From Brachionus manjavacas (taxonomy: Eukaryota > Rotifera > Eurotatoria > Ploima > Brachionidae): DNA of 64,000 nt. This document shows positions 1-10,980 of the stretch, piece by piece (the stretch's first letter is position 1; each line of letters starts with the position of its first letter). Made by a program: the position numbers and the translations under genes. The DNA lies in assembly GCA_019054805.1 (NCBI GenBank), contig JAHQIY010000013.1:1178001-1242000 (forward strand), written 5' to 3'. The notes below the pieces were generated by a model. It was given only the letters and a program-made list of their open reading frames with translations. It did no database searches and had not been told where the DNA came from.

Positions 1-374
1 ATATTTAACTGTAGAAAAAATACTTGTTGAAATTGGAAAAAAATATTATTTTTTTCAACATTCACAATTAAACGACAAAATTTCTCTCCGTTTCATTTAT
101 TCTTTGTAGCTGTTCCAAGTTGATTTTTGAAAATACACTTTGCACATTTCTTTTGTTGTCTGTTGATCATATAAACTGTCTGTCCACTTTGCCTGAATTT
201 TACTATTCTTTTTTAAGCGCAACTAACAATATTAATTAATTTTTCTATTAGGAAAATTGTTTTTTCTTTAATAAAAAATATTTTTAATAAATTATTTTTT
301 CTACAAAAAATGTAAGCCATTGTTAAATCTCATAATCTTAATAATTAATTAATTAAGTTTTTAGTTTTATCAAG
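1..374. other. AT-rich intron sequence upstream of first visible exon
   Basis: No open frame or RNA is recognisable. The stretch ends in a pyrimidine-rich tract and a CAAG acceptor at 371-374, so it is probably the intron before the first visible exon of the DUF4537-like gene. Confidence 0.5.
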
Positions 375-2022
375 GTCAAAAAGTAATTGCAAGATGGGAC
401 ATGTTCGGAGTCTATTTTTCAGGCATTTTCCTATAAACAAAAGCTAAGGTTTAATTTTAGTAATTTGTTGCAAAATTTCAAGGAGTCATCGAAGACATAG
501 TAAACACTTACTTTGCTGATCTAAAACTGCATTCAGGACACAAACTAATAGAAGTACCTTTTTCGAATATTATCGCAATTAAAAGACGCAAAATTAAAGT
601 ATGAAACCATTTTAATCTATTTCTTTAGTTAATGTACCAAAATTAAGATCGGGGACCATGTCATGGCTAACATTTTAAACGAGTTCGATAAAGACTGCTG
701 GGTGCCTGGCATTGTACAATGCATTGACTATGAAACAGAGCCAGTCAGTTATCATATTGTATACTATAATGGAGAAAGAGGCCTCAACATTTACACACAA
801 TTGATTAAAATTAGCAAAGCAAGATACGTCTTAGTAAGAGACTTCATTTTAAATCTTTCCTTAAACAAGGAAAAGTAATTTATAAATAAAATTTAATTAA
901 AATTTTTAAGTTAACTTTTAAGGCTCGAAGATTATAGTAAGTTTTTTGAAGCCTTTTTTTCTGAACAAATTCATTAACACACAACTTTGAAGCTGAGCTA
1001 AATGAAAACGCTGAGCTTTACATATTTAGCAAAGAGTATCTTGATCTTAAAAAAAAATACAATCCCCTATTACAACCATCACCAACTTATCATTCTGTTA
1101 TTTCCTCACAAACAGATAAGTTTATTAGTTTGAGGAAGAATTTAGCGAGCCTAAGAAATTGTGAACAAGTTCTTGCCAAGTGGCCTGACGACTGTTGGTA
1201 TTATCCAAGCATTGTAAAAGACTATGTTGGAGACTTCAAATACAAAATTGAGAACAATTTACGCGCAGTAAAAATAGTTTTTAGAGAGGACTTGGTAAAA
1301 ATGTCCAATTTATCCAACGAATTTAAGGTTTATTTTACTTTAGATTTTTTGATAGAAAGTATTTAAAGATTTTATTGTTTTGCCAGATGGGTGACACTGT
1401 TTTGGCAGAGCATCCCAAATTTAGGTTTGCATATGCACCAGGCGAAATTAGGCGTTTAGACCAACGACAACATAAGTACATAGTCAGGTTCTACGACTTC
1501 ACTGAATGTTTGATTGAAAAACACAATTTGTACAAAATTAGCAGAGAAAAGTTTGAATATGATATTGATTCCATCATCAAATTGGAAAAGTGTTGGATTG
1601 GTCATGAAGTTTTGAGTTATAATCACTTTTCTACTAAATACGAATGGGGCATAATAACACGTAGAATTTTGAATAGTCGCCAGTATGAAATTGAGTGGTC
1701 TGATCGAAAAAGATCAATTCATTGTGCCTACTTTTTGTTCATCTCAAAGAATAAAAATTTTGAAAATTTTGGTCAAAAATATTTCCAGGAGACAAAAAAA
1801 AGTGTGAATTTTTTAATTGATGAAACGAATTCAGTTGACCATGACCAAATGAACCTAACTTTTACACAAAATACTCAAGTATGTGAAAATAAAATATCTC
1901 AATTGAGAAATGGTAGTTTTAGCAGCTTAAAACGAGCTAAAAATAGCATTCCAATTAAGAAGGATCGAGATACGCCGGTGATCGATGCTGCTGAATTTTC
2001 AAATTTGACTTATCTTGACTGA
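375..2022 (+). CDS. 3' part of a gene with tandem DUF4537/Tudor-like modules (VWA3B-like)
   Basis: This is the C-terminal half of a gene whose 5' end lies left of the window. Exons read as 375-422, 483-598, 648-874, 923-936, 993-1327 and 1387-2022, and every junction keeps phase. The stop is TGA and a polyA signal lies at 2107-2112. The product repeats a module of about 60 residues beginning G-x-x-V-(I/M/L)-A and followed by W..D.(W/Y)..PG.V: GQKVIARWDMFGVYFSG, IGDHVMANILNEFDKDCW, EQVLAKWPDDCWYYPSIV and MGDTVLAEHPKFRFAYAPG. Beta-rich modules of this kind are known as DUF4537, found at the C-terminus of VWA3B and related ciliary proteins. I infer a protein-interaction role, probably in cilia. 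The last ~90 residues are polar and probably disordered. Family assignment is moderate because no VWA domain is visible here. The first intron would use a GC donor. Confidence 0.62.
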
Positions 2023-2112
2023 ATTTATTTTATTATAAAATCACAGATTATTTTTCTTTGAAATTTGATTTTAGTTTTTCACGATTTTTGCCTTAAACTT
2101 TTGTTAAATAAA

Positions 2113-2866
2113 AGCTTAGTTAAATTTTCAAAATTTAGATTTTTTTATAAATTTTGTTATTTATTTTGAGTCGGAAAATAAGAGAATATTAAAAATTTAA
2201 ATTTTTTTTTTGAATTTTAAAAAAAACTGGAATGGGCTTGCTTAGTACATTGAAATACTTTTTAACCACAGCAACACCACAAGAGTATACCAGACCGATT
2301 ATTGATTTTAAATGAGAGATCATTATCAGTGTTGAAACAAGATGAACTACAGATAAGAGCTTTGTTTCAATATAAGGTGTTGGTTGCAGATGGAAGTGGC
2401 CGCATAATTTGAAGCCGTTCGTGCTCATGATCGAATGTATGTAAAAATACTGAGATTTTCAAGCATGGTAATAAAGAGATTTTTTGAGAAAGTGAAGATT
2501 GGAAGAAGACAGATACCATTGTTAAAGAAGACGGACTAGCTAAAATGCTTGCTTAATGTAGCAGTCGCAAAATAGAGTCGAAGTGCGGAATTTTTTATTT
2601 TTACTTTTTCAATAGTCGCCTTATCAACCTGGAAAGGCAGAGATTTCATTTTTCCTTGTTTCTGACTGATGGATTCCCGATGCTCTTTATTTGACTCAGT
2701 TTTATTGAAAGATGTTTAAAAAAATCAAAAAAAAATCTCTCAAAAAAAATAATAGAAATCAAAAAAATTTTCAATTTTTTTTTTTAAATTTGATTATCAA
2801 AAATTCTAGATAATTTTTAATTATTTTAACTTAAATAATTATAATTTCGGTTAACCACAGTTGTTT
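2113..2866. other. Intergenic stretch with no supported gene
   Basis: It follows the polyA signal of the preceding gene. 2230-2700 is less AT-rich than its surroundings and could be an old coding or repeat relic. Stops interrupt all frames and no domain is recognisable. Confidence 0.4.
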
Positions 2867-2874
2867 ATCATAGT

Positions 2875-3040
2875 CAGGGTTGTTTTAAAAGTCACAATTC
2901 TCAAGTCCAAGTTCGGACTCTTTTTTTTTTTTAAAAGTCCAAGTCTTTTATGTCAAAATTGCAAGAAAATTCTTAAAGACTGCAATAAAGACATTTTATT
3001 ATTGACTTGAACTTTATTTTGAGACTTTTAAACAACTCTG
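2875..3040. mobile_element. hAT-like MITE with 8-bp target duplication
   Basis: This 166 bp element is bounded by inverted ends reading CAGGGTTGTTTTAAAAGTC on the left and GACTTTTAAACAACTCTG on the right. It is flanked by the perfect 8 bp direct repeat ATCATAGT at 2867-2874 and 3041-3048. Ends starting CAG plus an 8 bp duplication are the hallmark of hAT transposons. There is no coding capacity, so it is a non-autonomous MITE. The interior carries repeats of a (A)AGTCCAAGT motif typical of subterminal transposase-binding repeats (inference). Confidence 0.85.
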
Positions 3041-3239
3041 ATCATAGTGTTGGATATGGTCAAGACAAACAGGTCCTACTGGCGAGCAGTCACTTTAATT
3101 TTCAGAAAGTTTTAAATAAAAAAAATTTCTTAAACTTTTTAAAAAACTTTTTTTTTTATAAAAAATATTTTTTACTTTTTTTATCATTAAAAAACTTATT
3201 CTTTTATAAATTTAAAAGATTTTTCAAAAAATCTATCAA

Positions 3240-3385
3240 TTTACGTTGCCAACCACCAAAAAATTGGTCTATTTATAGTTAGGCTGTATTTTTTGGCGGT
3301 CCAAAAATTAGACCGCCCACCAAAAGGTTGCCTGGCTAATGCGGACACGGTCGCGGTTTATGTTATGTGTCCGCTTGTACGGATC
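3240..3385. repeat. Local GC-rich island with two hairpins
   Basis: In an otherwise AT-rich spacer this stretch contains GGCGGTC...GACCGCC (about 3294-3319) and GCGGACAC...GTGTCCGC (about 3339-3375). It lies between two hAT-like MITEs. I cannot tell whether it is the remnant of another small transposon or a structured RNA. Confidence 0.4.
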
Positions 3386-3532
3386 TCGATTTAATTTTTT
3401 GTATTTAATTAATGCATTTAATCAATTAAAATGTTTAAATTTTTAATTTAAAAAAAAAAGAAAATGATCTAATTAAAAAAGGAAAAATAAAAGTGAGCAT
3501 TCAATTTTTAATTCTCTAAATAAACTACAAAT

Positions 3533-4012
3533 CAGAGTTTTTTAAAAGTTCCAAACTAAAGTCCAAGTCATTAAAAAAAAGTACAACACTCCTTTAGCTT
3601 ACATAATAACCACCTGGGACCGCAAAAATATCATTTCCTGGAACGGAAGAAATTTCATTTTTCCCTACACATTCATTGAACGCAATATTTATTTTATTTA
3701 TTAAAAATATAATTTGGGGGTGATCCCCAGGTTCGTTCGAATGGCTTACGCCTTCGTTTAAACCCAATTATTGCGAAAAAAAATGATTAGAATAAAATAA
3801 AGTTTTTAGTTTTTTTAAAAAAAGAAAGTAATTGAAATTGAATAAAAATAATAAATAATAAAAAAAATTCAAAATGTACATAGCAATAAAAATGACTGGA
3901 AAAAATGCTTTGACTGTAATTTTTCTAGTAATTAATCGTGAAAAAAAATAAAAGTTTTTCACTCGGACTTTTGAAATAAAAAGTCCGGACTTGTGACTTT
4001 TAAACAACTCTG
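3533..4012. mobile_element. hAT-like MITE, second copy of the CAG(R)GTTG-end family
   Basis: The left end CAGAGTTTTTTAAAAGT at 3533 and the right end GACTTTTAAACAACTCTG at 4012 are inverted relatives of the 2875-3040 element. The flanks CTACAAAT (3525-3532) and CTCAAAAT (4013-4020) match at 6 of 8 positions, as expected of an aged 8 bp duplication. The element contains a double-hairpin repeat at 3715-3765, apparently inserted later. It has no coding capacity. Confidence 0.6.
3715..3765 (+). repeat. Double-hairpin repeat, copy 1
   Basis: The structure is GGGG-loop-CCCC followed by GGTTCGTTCGAATGGC, a short loop and GCCTTCGTTTAAACCC, giving an inner GGC/GCC stem and an outer GGTT/AACC stem. 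Similar arrangements recur at 8872, 13828 and 25655. It is probably the conserved end of a SINE or LINE family. The family is not identified. Confidence 0.55.
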
Positions 4013-4343
4013 CTCAAAATTAGCTAAATTATTTTTTTAATTCTAAAATTAAAAATTTTATAGCTAAATGTTCGATTTTTAGCTGTCTTCTGGCTGTTTA
4101 AGGGTATGGTAGAATGACATTCTGTAAAGATCGGACATTAAGTTTAACAAGAAGAGTTTTTTTCTTAAAATTGCACTAAAAAATTGCCGGTCAAAAATGT
4201 TTGCGTTGGCTAGTCGAACGAAAGTTTAAAGACAAAATGAAGAATTCATCAAACTCTATTATTCTAATTTAAAACTATTTTGAATAAATAAAAAAATATT
4301 AATTTAATTTTAGAAAGAAAGTATTCAAAGTTTGTGTTCCGCT

Positions 4344-5183
4344 ATGGAAACACCCACGAATGACCGCTCGAGACCTCGATTGTCATCCTCCCAGAAACAA
4401 AACAGAAATAGTCTTGACAATTCGGCATCCAAGCGTGTCAGAACACTTGTCAACAGAGAAAAAATTCGCAAACTGAACCATTATAAGTCAGCCAAGAGTA
4501 AACGAGCCGAAATCAGAGTCAAAAATAGACACATTGACAATTTGGAAAATGTTGACCAGGAAGAAAAAATAGAAATCGACCATTCGGAATGCGAAAATGA
4601 CTCGCAAACTAACCAGTCGAAGGACAATCAATCCACGGATAATCAAGTCCAAATTGTCAATGCAAAACCAGAGCCTTTGGAAGAAATAAAACAGCCTGTT
4701 CTAAATGCCACACAGGGCATGAGCTCAAAAATAAGCTCAAGTTTGGTGAGGCGAATTAATTCGCTCAAAAATTCCATCAAAAATATGGTTAGCCCAAATG
4801 ATACCAAGCCTTTGAGGCCGCCAAATCCAAGTGTAAAACAGCAAAGTGTTGAAAATGGCCATCGAGAAAGCAAACCGAATAAATTTCGGCGATCGATATC
4901 AATCGGAGGCTTTCCAAGCTCTTGTCACCCAAATAAACCAAGTCAAATGATCAAACCTTTGAAAAAACAAGAAAGCACAAGTTCTGTGCAGTTTACCAGG
5001 CCGATGAGTTCATCGCTAACCAATTCAAAAGTGTCATCTTTTTCCTCGTCGTCCTCGCTGAGTTTTCGTTCACATCATAATTCATCGTCCAGTTTGTCTG
5101 GAAAGCCGGTGTTCAAAGTATCAACCAAAATTCGTTACAATGACTCCCATCTTTATCGAAGCGTAATTTTTCCTAAAACTTAA
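4344..5183 (+). CDS. Disordered, basic, serine-rich protein of unknown function
   Basis: The open frame runs from METPTNDRSRPRLSSSQK (ATG at 4344) to TAA and codes for 279 residues. A splice acceptor (ATTTTAG) ends at 4313, so the first 30 bases downstream are probably 5' UTR. An upstream in-frame TTG is not needed. The protein has a basic N-terminal third (KRVRTLVNREKIRKL), an acidic Gln/Asn-rich stretch around residues 75-110, a segment RRINSLKNSIKNMV, an RRSISIGGF motif resembling a basophilic kinase site, and a serine run near the C-terminus. I recognise no domain. The steady codon use and the coherent low-complexity composition in one frame support a real gene, probably encoding a scaffold or nuclear protein. 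That role is only inferred from composition. Confidence 0.65.
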   Translation: METPTNDRSRPRLSSSQKQNRNSLDNSASKRVRTLVNREKIRKLNHYKSAKSKRAEIRVKNRHIDNLENVDQEEKIEIDHSECENDSQTNQSKDNQSTDNQVQIVNAKPEPLEEIKQPVLNATQGMSSKISSSLVRRINSLKNSIKNMVSPNDTKPLRPPNPSVKQQSVENGHRESKPNKFRRSISIGGFPSSCHPNKPSQMIKPLKKQESTSSVQFTRPMSSSLTNSKVSSFSSSSSLSFRSHHNSSSSLSGKPVFKVSTKIRYNDSHLYRSVIFPKT

Positions 5184-7119
5184 AATAAAAAAACAACAGC
5201 ACTTTTTAAAGGATGCGCCAGTAGATAAAAATAAAAACCAAAAAATAATTCCAAACCGAAAAGCAACAGCAACCAGCAGTGGAAGTTTGAATGCAAATAG
5301 ATAATTTTTCTGGGAAAATTGTTAACCACTCTAGTAAACAAAAGCACACTCGGTCTTGTATCATCTGGTTTATACAATTTGGGTTTTTGATCTTTTTTTT
5401 TTAAACAGAAAAAATTGTATAAAAAAACTAATTAAATTTTTTTAATTACATGTTACAATTTCATTAAATTAAATTTTTATTATGAAAAAAAATTATTTAG
5501 AAAATGTTTAATTTTAGATTAATTTTTTAGAATTTGGAGTATGTTAATTGAAAATTGGAACCAATTAAATTAAAAAAAGAGGCTGTTGTTAAAGATAAAT
5601 TAAATTTTTAAACTACACCACAAATCAATCAAAGCACAAGGCTCCTTTAGAAATTTGGCTTTTATTTTATTAAATTTTTTCAGTAAATTTATTTACTCGT
5701 TTACTTTTTATTATTCGGTCTTTTTTGTAACATGAAGGCTGCAATTTCGGAAAAAATTTTAAATTGTTCCATGATCACTATAGTTTGTCTGCTGCACAAT
5801 TTTGTCAAAAATAAATCTTCCAAAAATACTCGACGCCAATTTAAAGGCGCAAATAATTAGCGCAGACAGTGGCGTCCAAAATTGATCAGAAATGATTTAT
5901 TCTATTAGACATTTTTGTAATTACCAAATACCATCTAGACACTGATCAAACATTACAAAAAGTAAAATTATAAAATAAAGCATCAGGTACTTAATTTAAA
6001 AAAAAGTTCGAAATTTATCTAATTGCCCAATATCAACCAGACAATGAATAAACAAATTTTAAAATTTAAATTTAAATTTTTTGAGGGTGGGTTTGTAAAA
6101 ACTCAAAATTTAGGGTACACCCTAATTTTTTCCAAACAAAAAAAGTAATCAAAACAAAATAGTAAATACTATTTGCGTAATTCATTGTAACTAGCAAATT
6201 TTTAGCTACTCCATAGTGCTCAAGCGCACCTCAAATAAATAAAAACTACGACAAATGTGTTAATTAATTGATGAAAAAGAAAGCCTCAAAACTAATTAAT
6301 TAATTTTATTAATTTTTTTTTTTTGATCAAGATTTAAATTTGCATTATTGCTTTAAATTTTTGAAAGTTTCTTTTTTAATCAAAACCAAGTGAGGGTTTT
6401 GCAAGAAGGGCGTGTGTCACTCAGAGAAAATTTTTCTTGGGTATAAATACTTGTTCTAATATTGTCGATAAAAATTAGCCAAAAGAAATAAACAAAATTT
6501 AAAAAGTAGATCTAGGTTCGATCAACCAACGACAGCACCTTGGACACCACTTCTCATCCTCTTTTCTTATTTCCAAGCTCAGCTTTCTTTACACCTCTTT
6601 CTCGTACATTCAAAAACTTGTTGTATCTAGCGCTCTAAGTGATGCTTTTAGGCTCAATTAGCTTTTTTTTTATTATCACAGTTTCGCATCTTTAGATCAG
6701 TTGCAAAACATATCTCAGTTTTTCGAAGCCAAGTTGTTTGATGATAGAAAAAGTAGCTGGTGATTTTTGTAAAGTCTAAATTACAGTTAAAGTTTACTTG
6801 GCTTCGATTCAAAAAATTAGAATAATTTAGAAAAAAAACCAAACACTATTGTTTCATATCGAAACAAATAACTTTGTGATTTTTATCATGTTTCTTTCAC
6901 ATTTTAGTTTTTTCACTTTTGTTCAACTCTAAAAGCCCCTCTCCTCCCGTGGAGGGGGGGGGGGGTACGTTTGCTTTATAATTGAAAGCGATTTCATCAT
7001 CCTATTTCATCATTTTTTTATTTCGATTGCATCAGTCGACAACACTTGGAAAACAATACTCACTCGAGACCCCGGTCTCAAGCTCTCTTTTCTCACTTGA
7101 TTAAAAACTATTTTCAAAC
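5184..7119. other. Intergenic region upstream of cytochrome b5 gene
   Basis: No gene is recognised. Notable items are a TATAAATA at 6442-6449, a 16 bp palindrome TTAGGGTACACCCTAA near 6110, and a run of about 14 G preceded by a C-rich stretch near 6930-6965. The strong composition break at the G run is unusual for this DNA. Confidence 0.4.
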
Positions 7120-7127
7120 TATAAATA
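7120..7127 (+). promoter_or_regulatory. Candidate TATA box of the cytochrome b5 gene
   Basis: TATAAATA lies 79 bases before the ATG at 7206, which would give a short leader of about 50 nt. A second identical box lies at 6442. Which one is used cannot be decided here. Confidence 0.4.
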
Positions 7128-7205
7128 AGACTAAGCAAAGTTTTTATTTTCTAAAAAATATCTAAAATAATTGTTTAGAAACACCTTATTTGAAAGAAAG
7201 AAAAA

Positions 7206-7529
7206 ATGGATTTTTTGAGAAGATTCACCCGCCAGATCTCATTTAAAAATGGCCTGTCGGTCCACGACGAAAAGCTGCCCCAGTACTATCTCAAAGATGT
7301 GGCTGCTCACTGCACCATTGAATCGTGCTGGATGGTCATCAGAGACAAAGTGTATGACTTCACTGAGTTTATTGAGTACCATCCGGGCGGCTACGAACTG
7401 ATGCTGGAATACGCCGGCGCCGATGCTACAACTGCCTTTGACGAAAAACCGCACACAATCGAAGCGAATGCTATGCTCGACAAATATCTAATTGGGGTTC
7501 TAGTCAAAGAAGATCGAATGATCAGTTAG
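7206..7529 (+). CDS. Cytochrome b5 domain protein, soluble
   Basis: This intron-less frame of 107 residues carries one cytochrome b5 fold. Residues ~25-45 (LPQYYLKDVAAHCTIESCWM) form the entry to the domain. The heme-ligand motif HPGG lies at residues ~59-62 (EYHPGGYELMLEYAGADA). The second axial histidine is in KPHTIEANAMLDKYLIGVL. Family members bind one b-type heme and pass single electrons to lipid- or drug-modifying enzymes. No C-terminal hydrophobic anchor is present, so the protein should be cytosolic rather than ER-bound. The first 20 residues (MDFLRRFTRQISFKNGLSVH) are basic, but I would not call a targeting signal. A polyA signal lies at 7840-7845. The base composition is markedly richer in GC than the surroundings, as expected for an expressed exon. 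The exact paralogue is not identified. Confidence 0.93.
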   Translation: MDFLRRFTRQISFKNGLSVHDEKLPQYYLKDVAAHCTIESCWMVIRDKVYDFTEFIEYHPGGYELMLEYAGADATTAFDEKPHTIEANAMLDKYLIGVLVKEDRMIS

Positions 7530-8295
7530 TCTTTTTTTCAGTTCAGATTCTCGACACAAGCAACAACACAAAGAGCTCAGTTGGTCAATGGAAGCCGACC
7601 AAATGAAACCGTAATGAATGTTGATACCTCAATCAGGCATCGAGATTTATTTGAACTAGCAATTTGTACATATTGCAAAAATTTATACTAAAATCACAAT
7701 TGTATGAGTTTTTATCAGTATTTTTTTGTAAAAAATTTTTATTTTGTCGCCAAGTTTTTATTTTTATGTGCACTTTTTTTTGTTGGAAAAAAATATTTTT
7801 TTCAATTCTGCCAAGCGATATATATATGAAAAATTATTGAATAAAGTTTTATTTTAGAACAATTTGTGGTTTTTCTTGTAAGAAAAAAATTTATTCCTTT
7901 TTTATTTGATCAATTCAAAATTTTCATCAAAACTAAGTCAATTTTTAAGTACTATAGAGAAAAAGAGCTTTCCAAATAAGACCATATTTTACAAGCTCTA
8001 AACTAACAAAAAAAAAGAAAGTAACTTAAAACATATGAAAATTTAGCGGACATTTTTTACTTTAAGTTTTATGTTAGTTAATTAATTAATTAATATTTTG
8101 ATTGGGAACTAAACAAAGAGGATTTTTTTTGCACACTTTTTGGTGAAATATATAGCCATCTTTTTTAAACAATTTTAAAACAACTAAATACAGGGGATTT
8201 AAAATTAATGAAAAGAAAACCTGCTGCACAACATTTACCAAAGCTGGTGAGGTATAGACGATGAAAATATTAAAGGTAAAAACCCTTTCTGTACT

Positions 8296-8615
8296 TTAAA
8301 AAATCATTTTCCTTTTTGTACTTTTTGTACTTTTTCTAATTATTTTATTTGGCCCTCTTCCGTTTTGTACTTTTTGTACTTTTTGTTCTTAATGGTAATA
8401 AAAAAACCTTGTATTAATCAATATTTTAAATATAAATTTTACATTTACCTTCAGCATACCCGAATCCCTAAACCAGGACTCCGCCCCGGATCCCGTTTAA
8501 GTTTTAATAAAATGATTAAAATTACCATTAATCACAAAAAGTACAAAAAGGAGCAGGGCCAAATAAATTAATTAAAAAAAAACAAAAAGTACAAAAAGGA
8601 AAATGATTTTTTAAA
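8296..8615. mobile_element. Foldback/MITE-like element with ~100 bp inverted arms
   Basis: The left arm (8296-8396) and right arm (about 8512-8615) are imperfect reverse complements. Both contain TTTTTGTACTTTTTGTAC-type repeats, a TTTGGCCCT block and an ATGGTAAT end. The outer ends read TTAAAAAATCATTTTCC in both orientations. The interior (around 8450-8500) is unusually GC-rich (CTCCGCCCCGGATCCC). No coding capacity is visible. The superfamily is uncertain: TTAA at the tips recalls piggyBac targets, but the terminal CCC motif is missing. Confidence 0.6.
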
Positions 8616-8871
8616 AGTTTGATCTCATTGCCTATCCATGAAGCTGGTCTTCGAAAAAATTATGAGAAAACATATGGAATGAAAATAAAAATCGGGAACT
8701 CACAACCCAATTCCAACATTTCTTGGTATTAAATTAAATCCTAAAATAAATTACAAAGAACATTTGAAAACTATCAATTTCAAACAGATTTCCAAAATTG
8801 ACCTAATCTGAAAAATTTAGAAGTTTTAAGTGGGAATCTCTTATTTTTTTCTTTTTTCTTTTAAAAATAGA

Positions 8872-8940
8872 TTTGGGAAAACCCAGGGTTCGTTCGAATG
8901 GCAATAGCCTTCGTTTAAACCCTCATGCTTGGGAGCTTTT
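8872..8940 (+). repeat. Double-hairpin repeat, copy 2
   Basis: TGGG-AAA-CCCA is followed by GGGTTCGTTCGAATGGC, AATA, then GCCTTCGTTTAAACCC and CTCATG. It is near-identical to the copy at 3715 through the second hairpin, with the stem partners preserved. Confidence 0.55.
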
Positions 8941-9236
8941 TACAGAATTAAATCATTGATAAAAAAAAAAAAAATTTTGTGTAAATAAATAAAATTTAGA
9001 TTGAGTTTGTGTGAATTTCGTGATACAGGTCAAATGGCGTTTTAAAACGTTTGGGTTGATTGAATTGAGTATTAACAGAGTTCCTAATCCTCTTTTAAAA
9101 TCAACAGAATTTTATGCATGTCACTCATTAGATCTTTATTCAATTACAGTTTTATATCTTCAATCAGGTACTCAGGAGATAAAAGTATAGGATGGATCAT
9201 TTACAAAAATAATAAAAAAAATAAATAATAATTTAC

Positions 9237-9308
9237 TAGTGTTGGCAATCGGTTATCAATAATCGATTCAATAATCGAATAATTTTTTTGAGTTGATTAC
9301 CAACACTA
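9237..9308. mobile_element. Very short hAT-like MITE (72 bp)
   Basis: The ends TAGTGTTGGCAATC and GATTACCAACACTA are inverted repeats with one mismatch. hAT ends often read (T/C)AGTGTTGG. The flanks TAATTTAC and CCGTTTAC match at 5 of 8 positions, a degraded 8 bp duplication at best. The interior repeats AATCGATT-like words. Confidence 0.45.
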
Positions 9309-10159
9309 CCGTTTACTTAGTTGTATCAAAACAATCCACCAAGAGCTAACTTGATTGTTGACAGGGTAAACAAGCTTTTTTCAAAATTTATCACCACAAA
9401 GCAAAACCATGAATTAATAGCAACAATTTAGAATTTAAAAAAATAATAAAAAAATAATAAAAAATTAAAACAATCAAAAAATCTGTTTAACATACTGAAT
9501 TTTTGAAATAAACAAGCAAGTACTAAATTTGAGTTAATTTAAGATATTCAAAAAAATTTGATTTCAATTTTTTATTGATACACTCTCTACTTTTTTTTTG
9601 ACAATCACATTTGGTTTTGTTCACGAAATCATTTACCAACATTGCCAACAAATGACCACACATTTGCAATGAGTAGCTTTAAGATAATGAGATAAATATT
9701 AATCTGGTCTCTGTCTTTAGAAAAGAAGGAATGCTAAGTTTCTTGCTCAGAAATTTCCTCTTCGAATACTTACAAAAAAAAACATTTTTAAAAATTAAAG
9801 CAGTTTTAAAATATTCAAAATTTCATTATTTAATTGAGGAATACGGCGGAAAGCTATACGTTTTTTAGACATAACTGACAATCACAGGTTCGATAAGATA
9901 GATAATTAAAATATTTGGGAATGAGTCGGAAAATTTTTGTACAATTAATAGAGAAGTAGGACTCGAAACAACTCTTGAATTTAAGCCTCTGGTATTTTAA
10001 CACAAGGTAGTTATTATTTATTTATTTGTTTTATATGTGCCTGGATAAAACAAAAAAAATAAAATAAAATAAAATAAAAAATTAAGAAAAAATAAAAAAG
10101 ATAAAGAAAAAATGCCTTAAGAGTTAAAAAATTAAAATATAATATAAAAGACAATTACG

Positions 10160-10980
10160 GTTTATTTATTTTTATTTGTATTTATTCCTTTTCTGTACCG
10201 AGCTAGAGCTCCTTCAGAATAAATTTGAAATAAAAATAAAAAATCAAATTAAAGTAAATTTGTTAAAAAAATGAAAGTTAAGAAGACATATATCGAAATA
10301 GATTGTTAAATTTGGCAGATGTTTACATAGTTCAAGTTCAAAATAGACAAATTGTTTTTTTTTTAAATTGTTTATTTATTATTTAAATAGACTTTTAGTA
10401 ATGAAACTCCTTTAGCTATTTTTCGTATATTAAAAGAAAGTGAAACAGATATATAGTATTAAGAGTTTGGTTCACAATACTTAAAAACATACAGATAGAT
10501 TTGGCTTTTGCAGGCCACTCACGTGGAAATTCTTGGACAAAAATTGATTTGGGAGACATTTTTTCAGGATCTCTTGTTCCTCAACAAAAACATCTTCATA
10601 GACCTTTATGAGTGATAAAATTAGCTCATTTTTGAAGAGAAAACAGTTTTTAACATATCTTATCAAGAGTTTTTTAAACCTGATTTTGATTGTGTCAATT
10701 TTTTGATTTCCAAGAAAAATAAGAGGATTTCTGAGGCTGTTTCAAATGGGAGGTGATAAATCGCCTTATAGAATATATTTTGGAGTACTTTTTATTTATG
10801 AAAATTAGTGTGTGAAGCTAAACTAAATATGAAGAAGCTGTAATCAATTAAAGACCCCATTAGAGCATTATAAATAGTCGATAGTGTTTTTTTATTTAAA
10901 TTCCAAGATTTGTGTGAAAGAATTTTTAATACATTTATCCTGAAAAATTGAATGTTTAAATATCAAAATTTTTATAGGAC
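10160..10980 (-). mobile_element. LINE fragment: C-terminal ORF2 region plus 3' tail
   Basis: Minus-strand translation around 10670-10900 gives degraded pieces such as GSLIDYSFFIFSLASHTNFHK and YHLPFETASEILLFFL, typical of the post-RT C-terminal region of CR1/L2-like ORF2. Several stops interrupt it. The fragment ends toward 10160 in the conserved hairpin GAGCT-CT-AGCTC (about 10200-10220, minus) and an AAAT-rich tail. It is 5'-truncated, as usual for target-primed insertion. Confidence 0.6.

Noticed and set aside
2189-2700. Minus-strand open frame containing LKSIIGLVYSCGVAVVKKY and less AT-rich DNA
   Set aside because: No family recognised and stops surround it. It may be an old repeat but cannot be supported.
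6510-6530. AGGTTCGATC-like words here and at 9883 and 57622, resembling a tRNA B box
   Set aside because: No matching acceptor stem or anticodon arm could be built at any of them.
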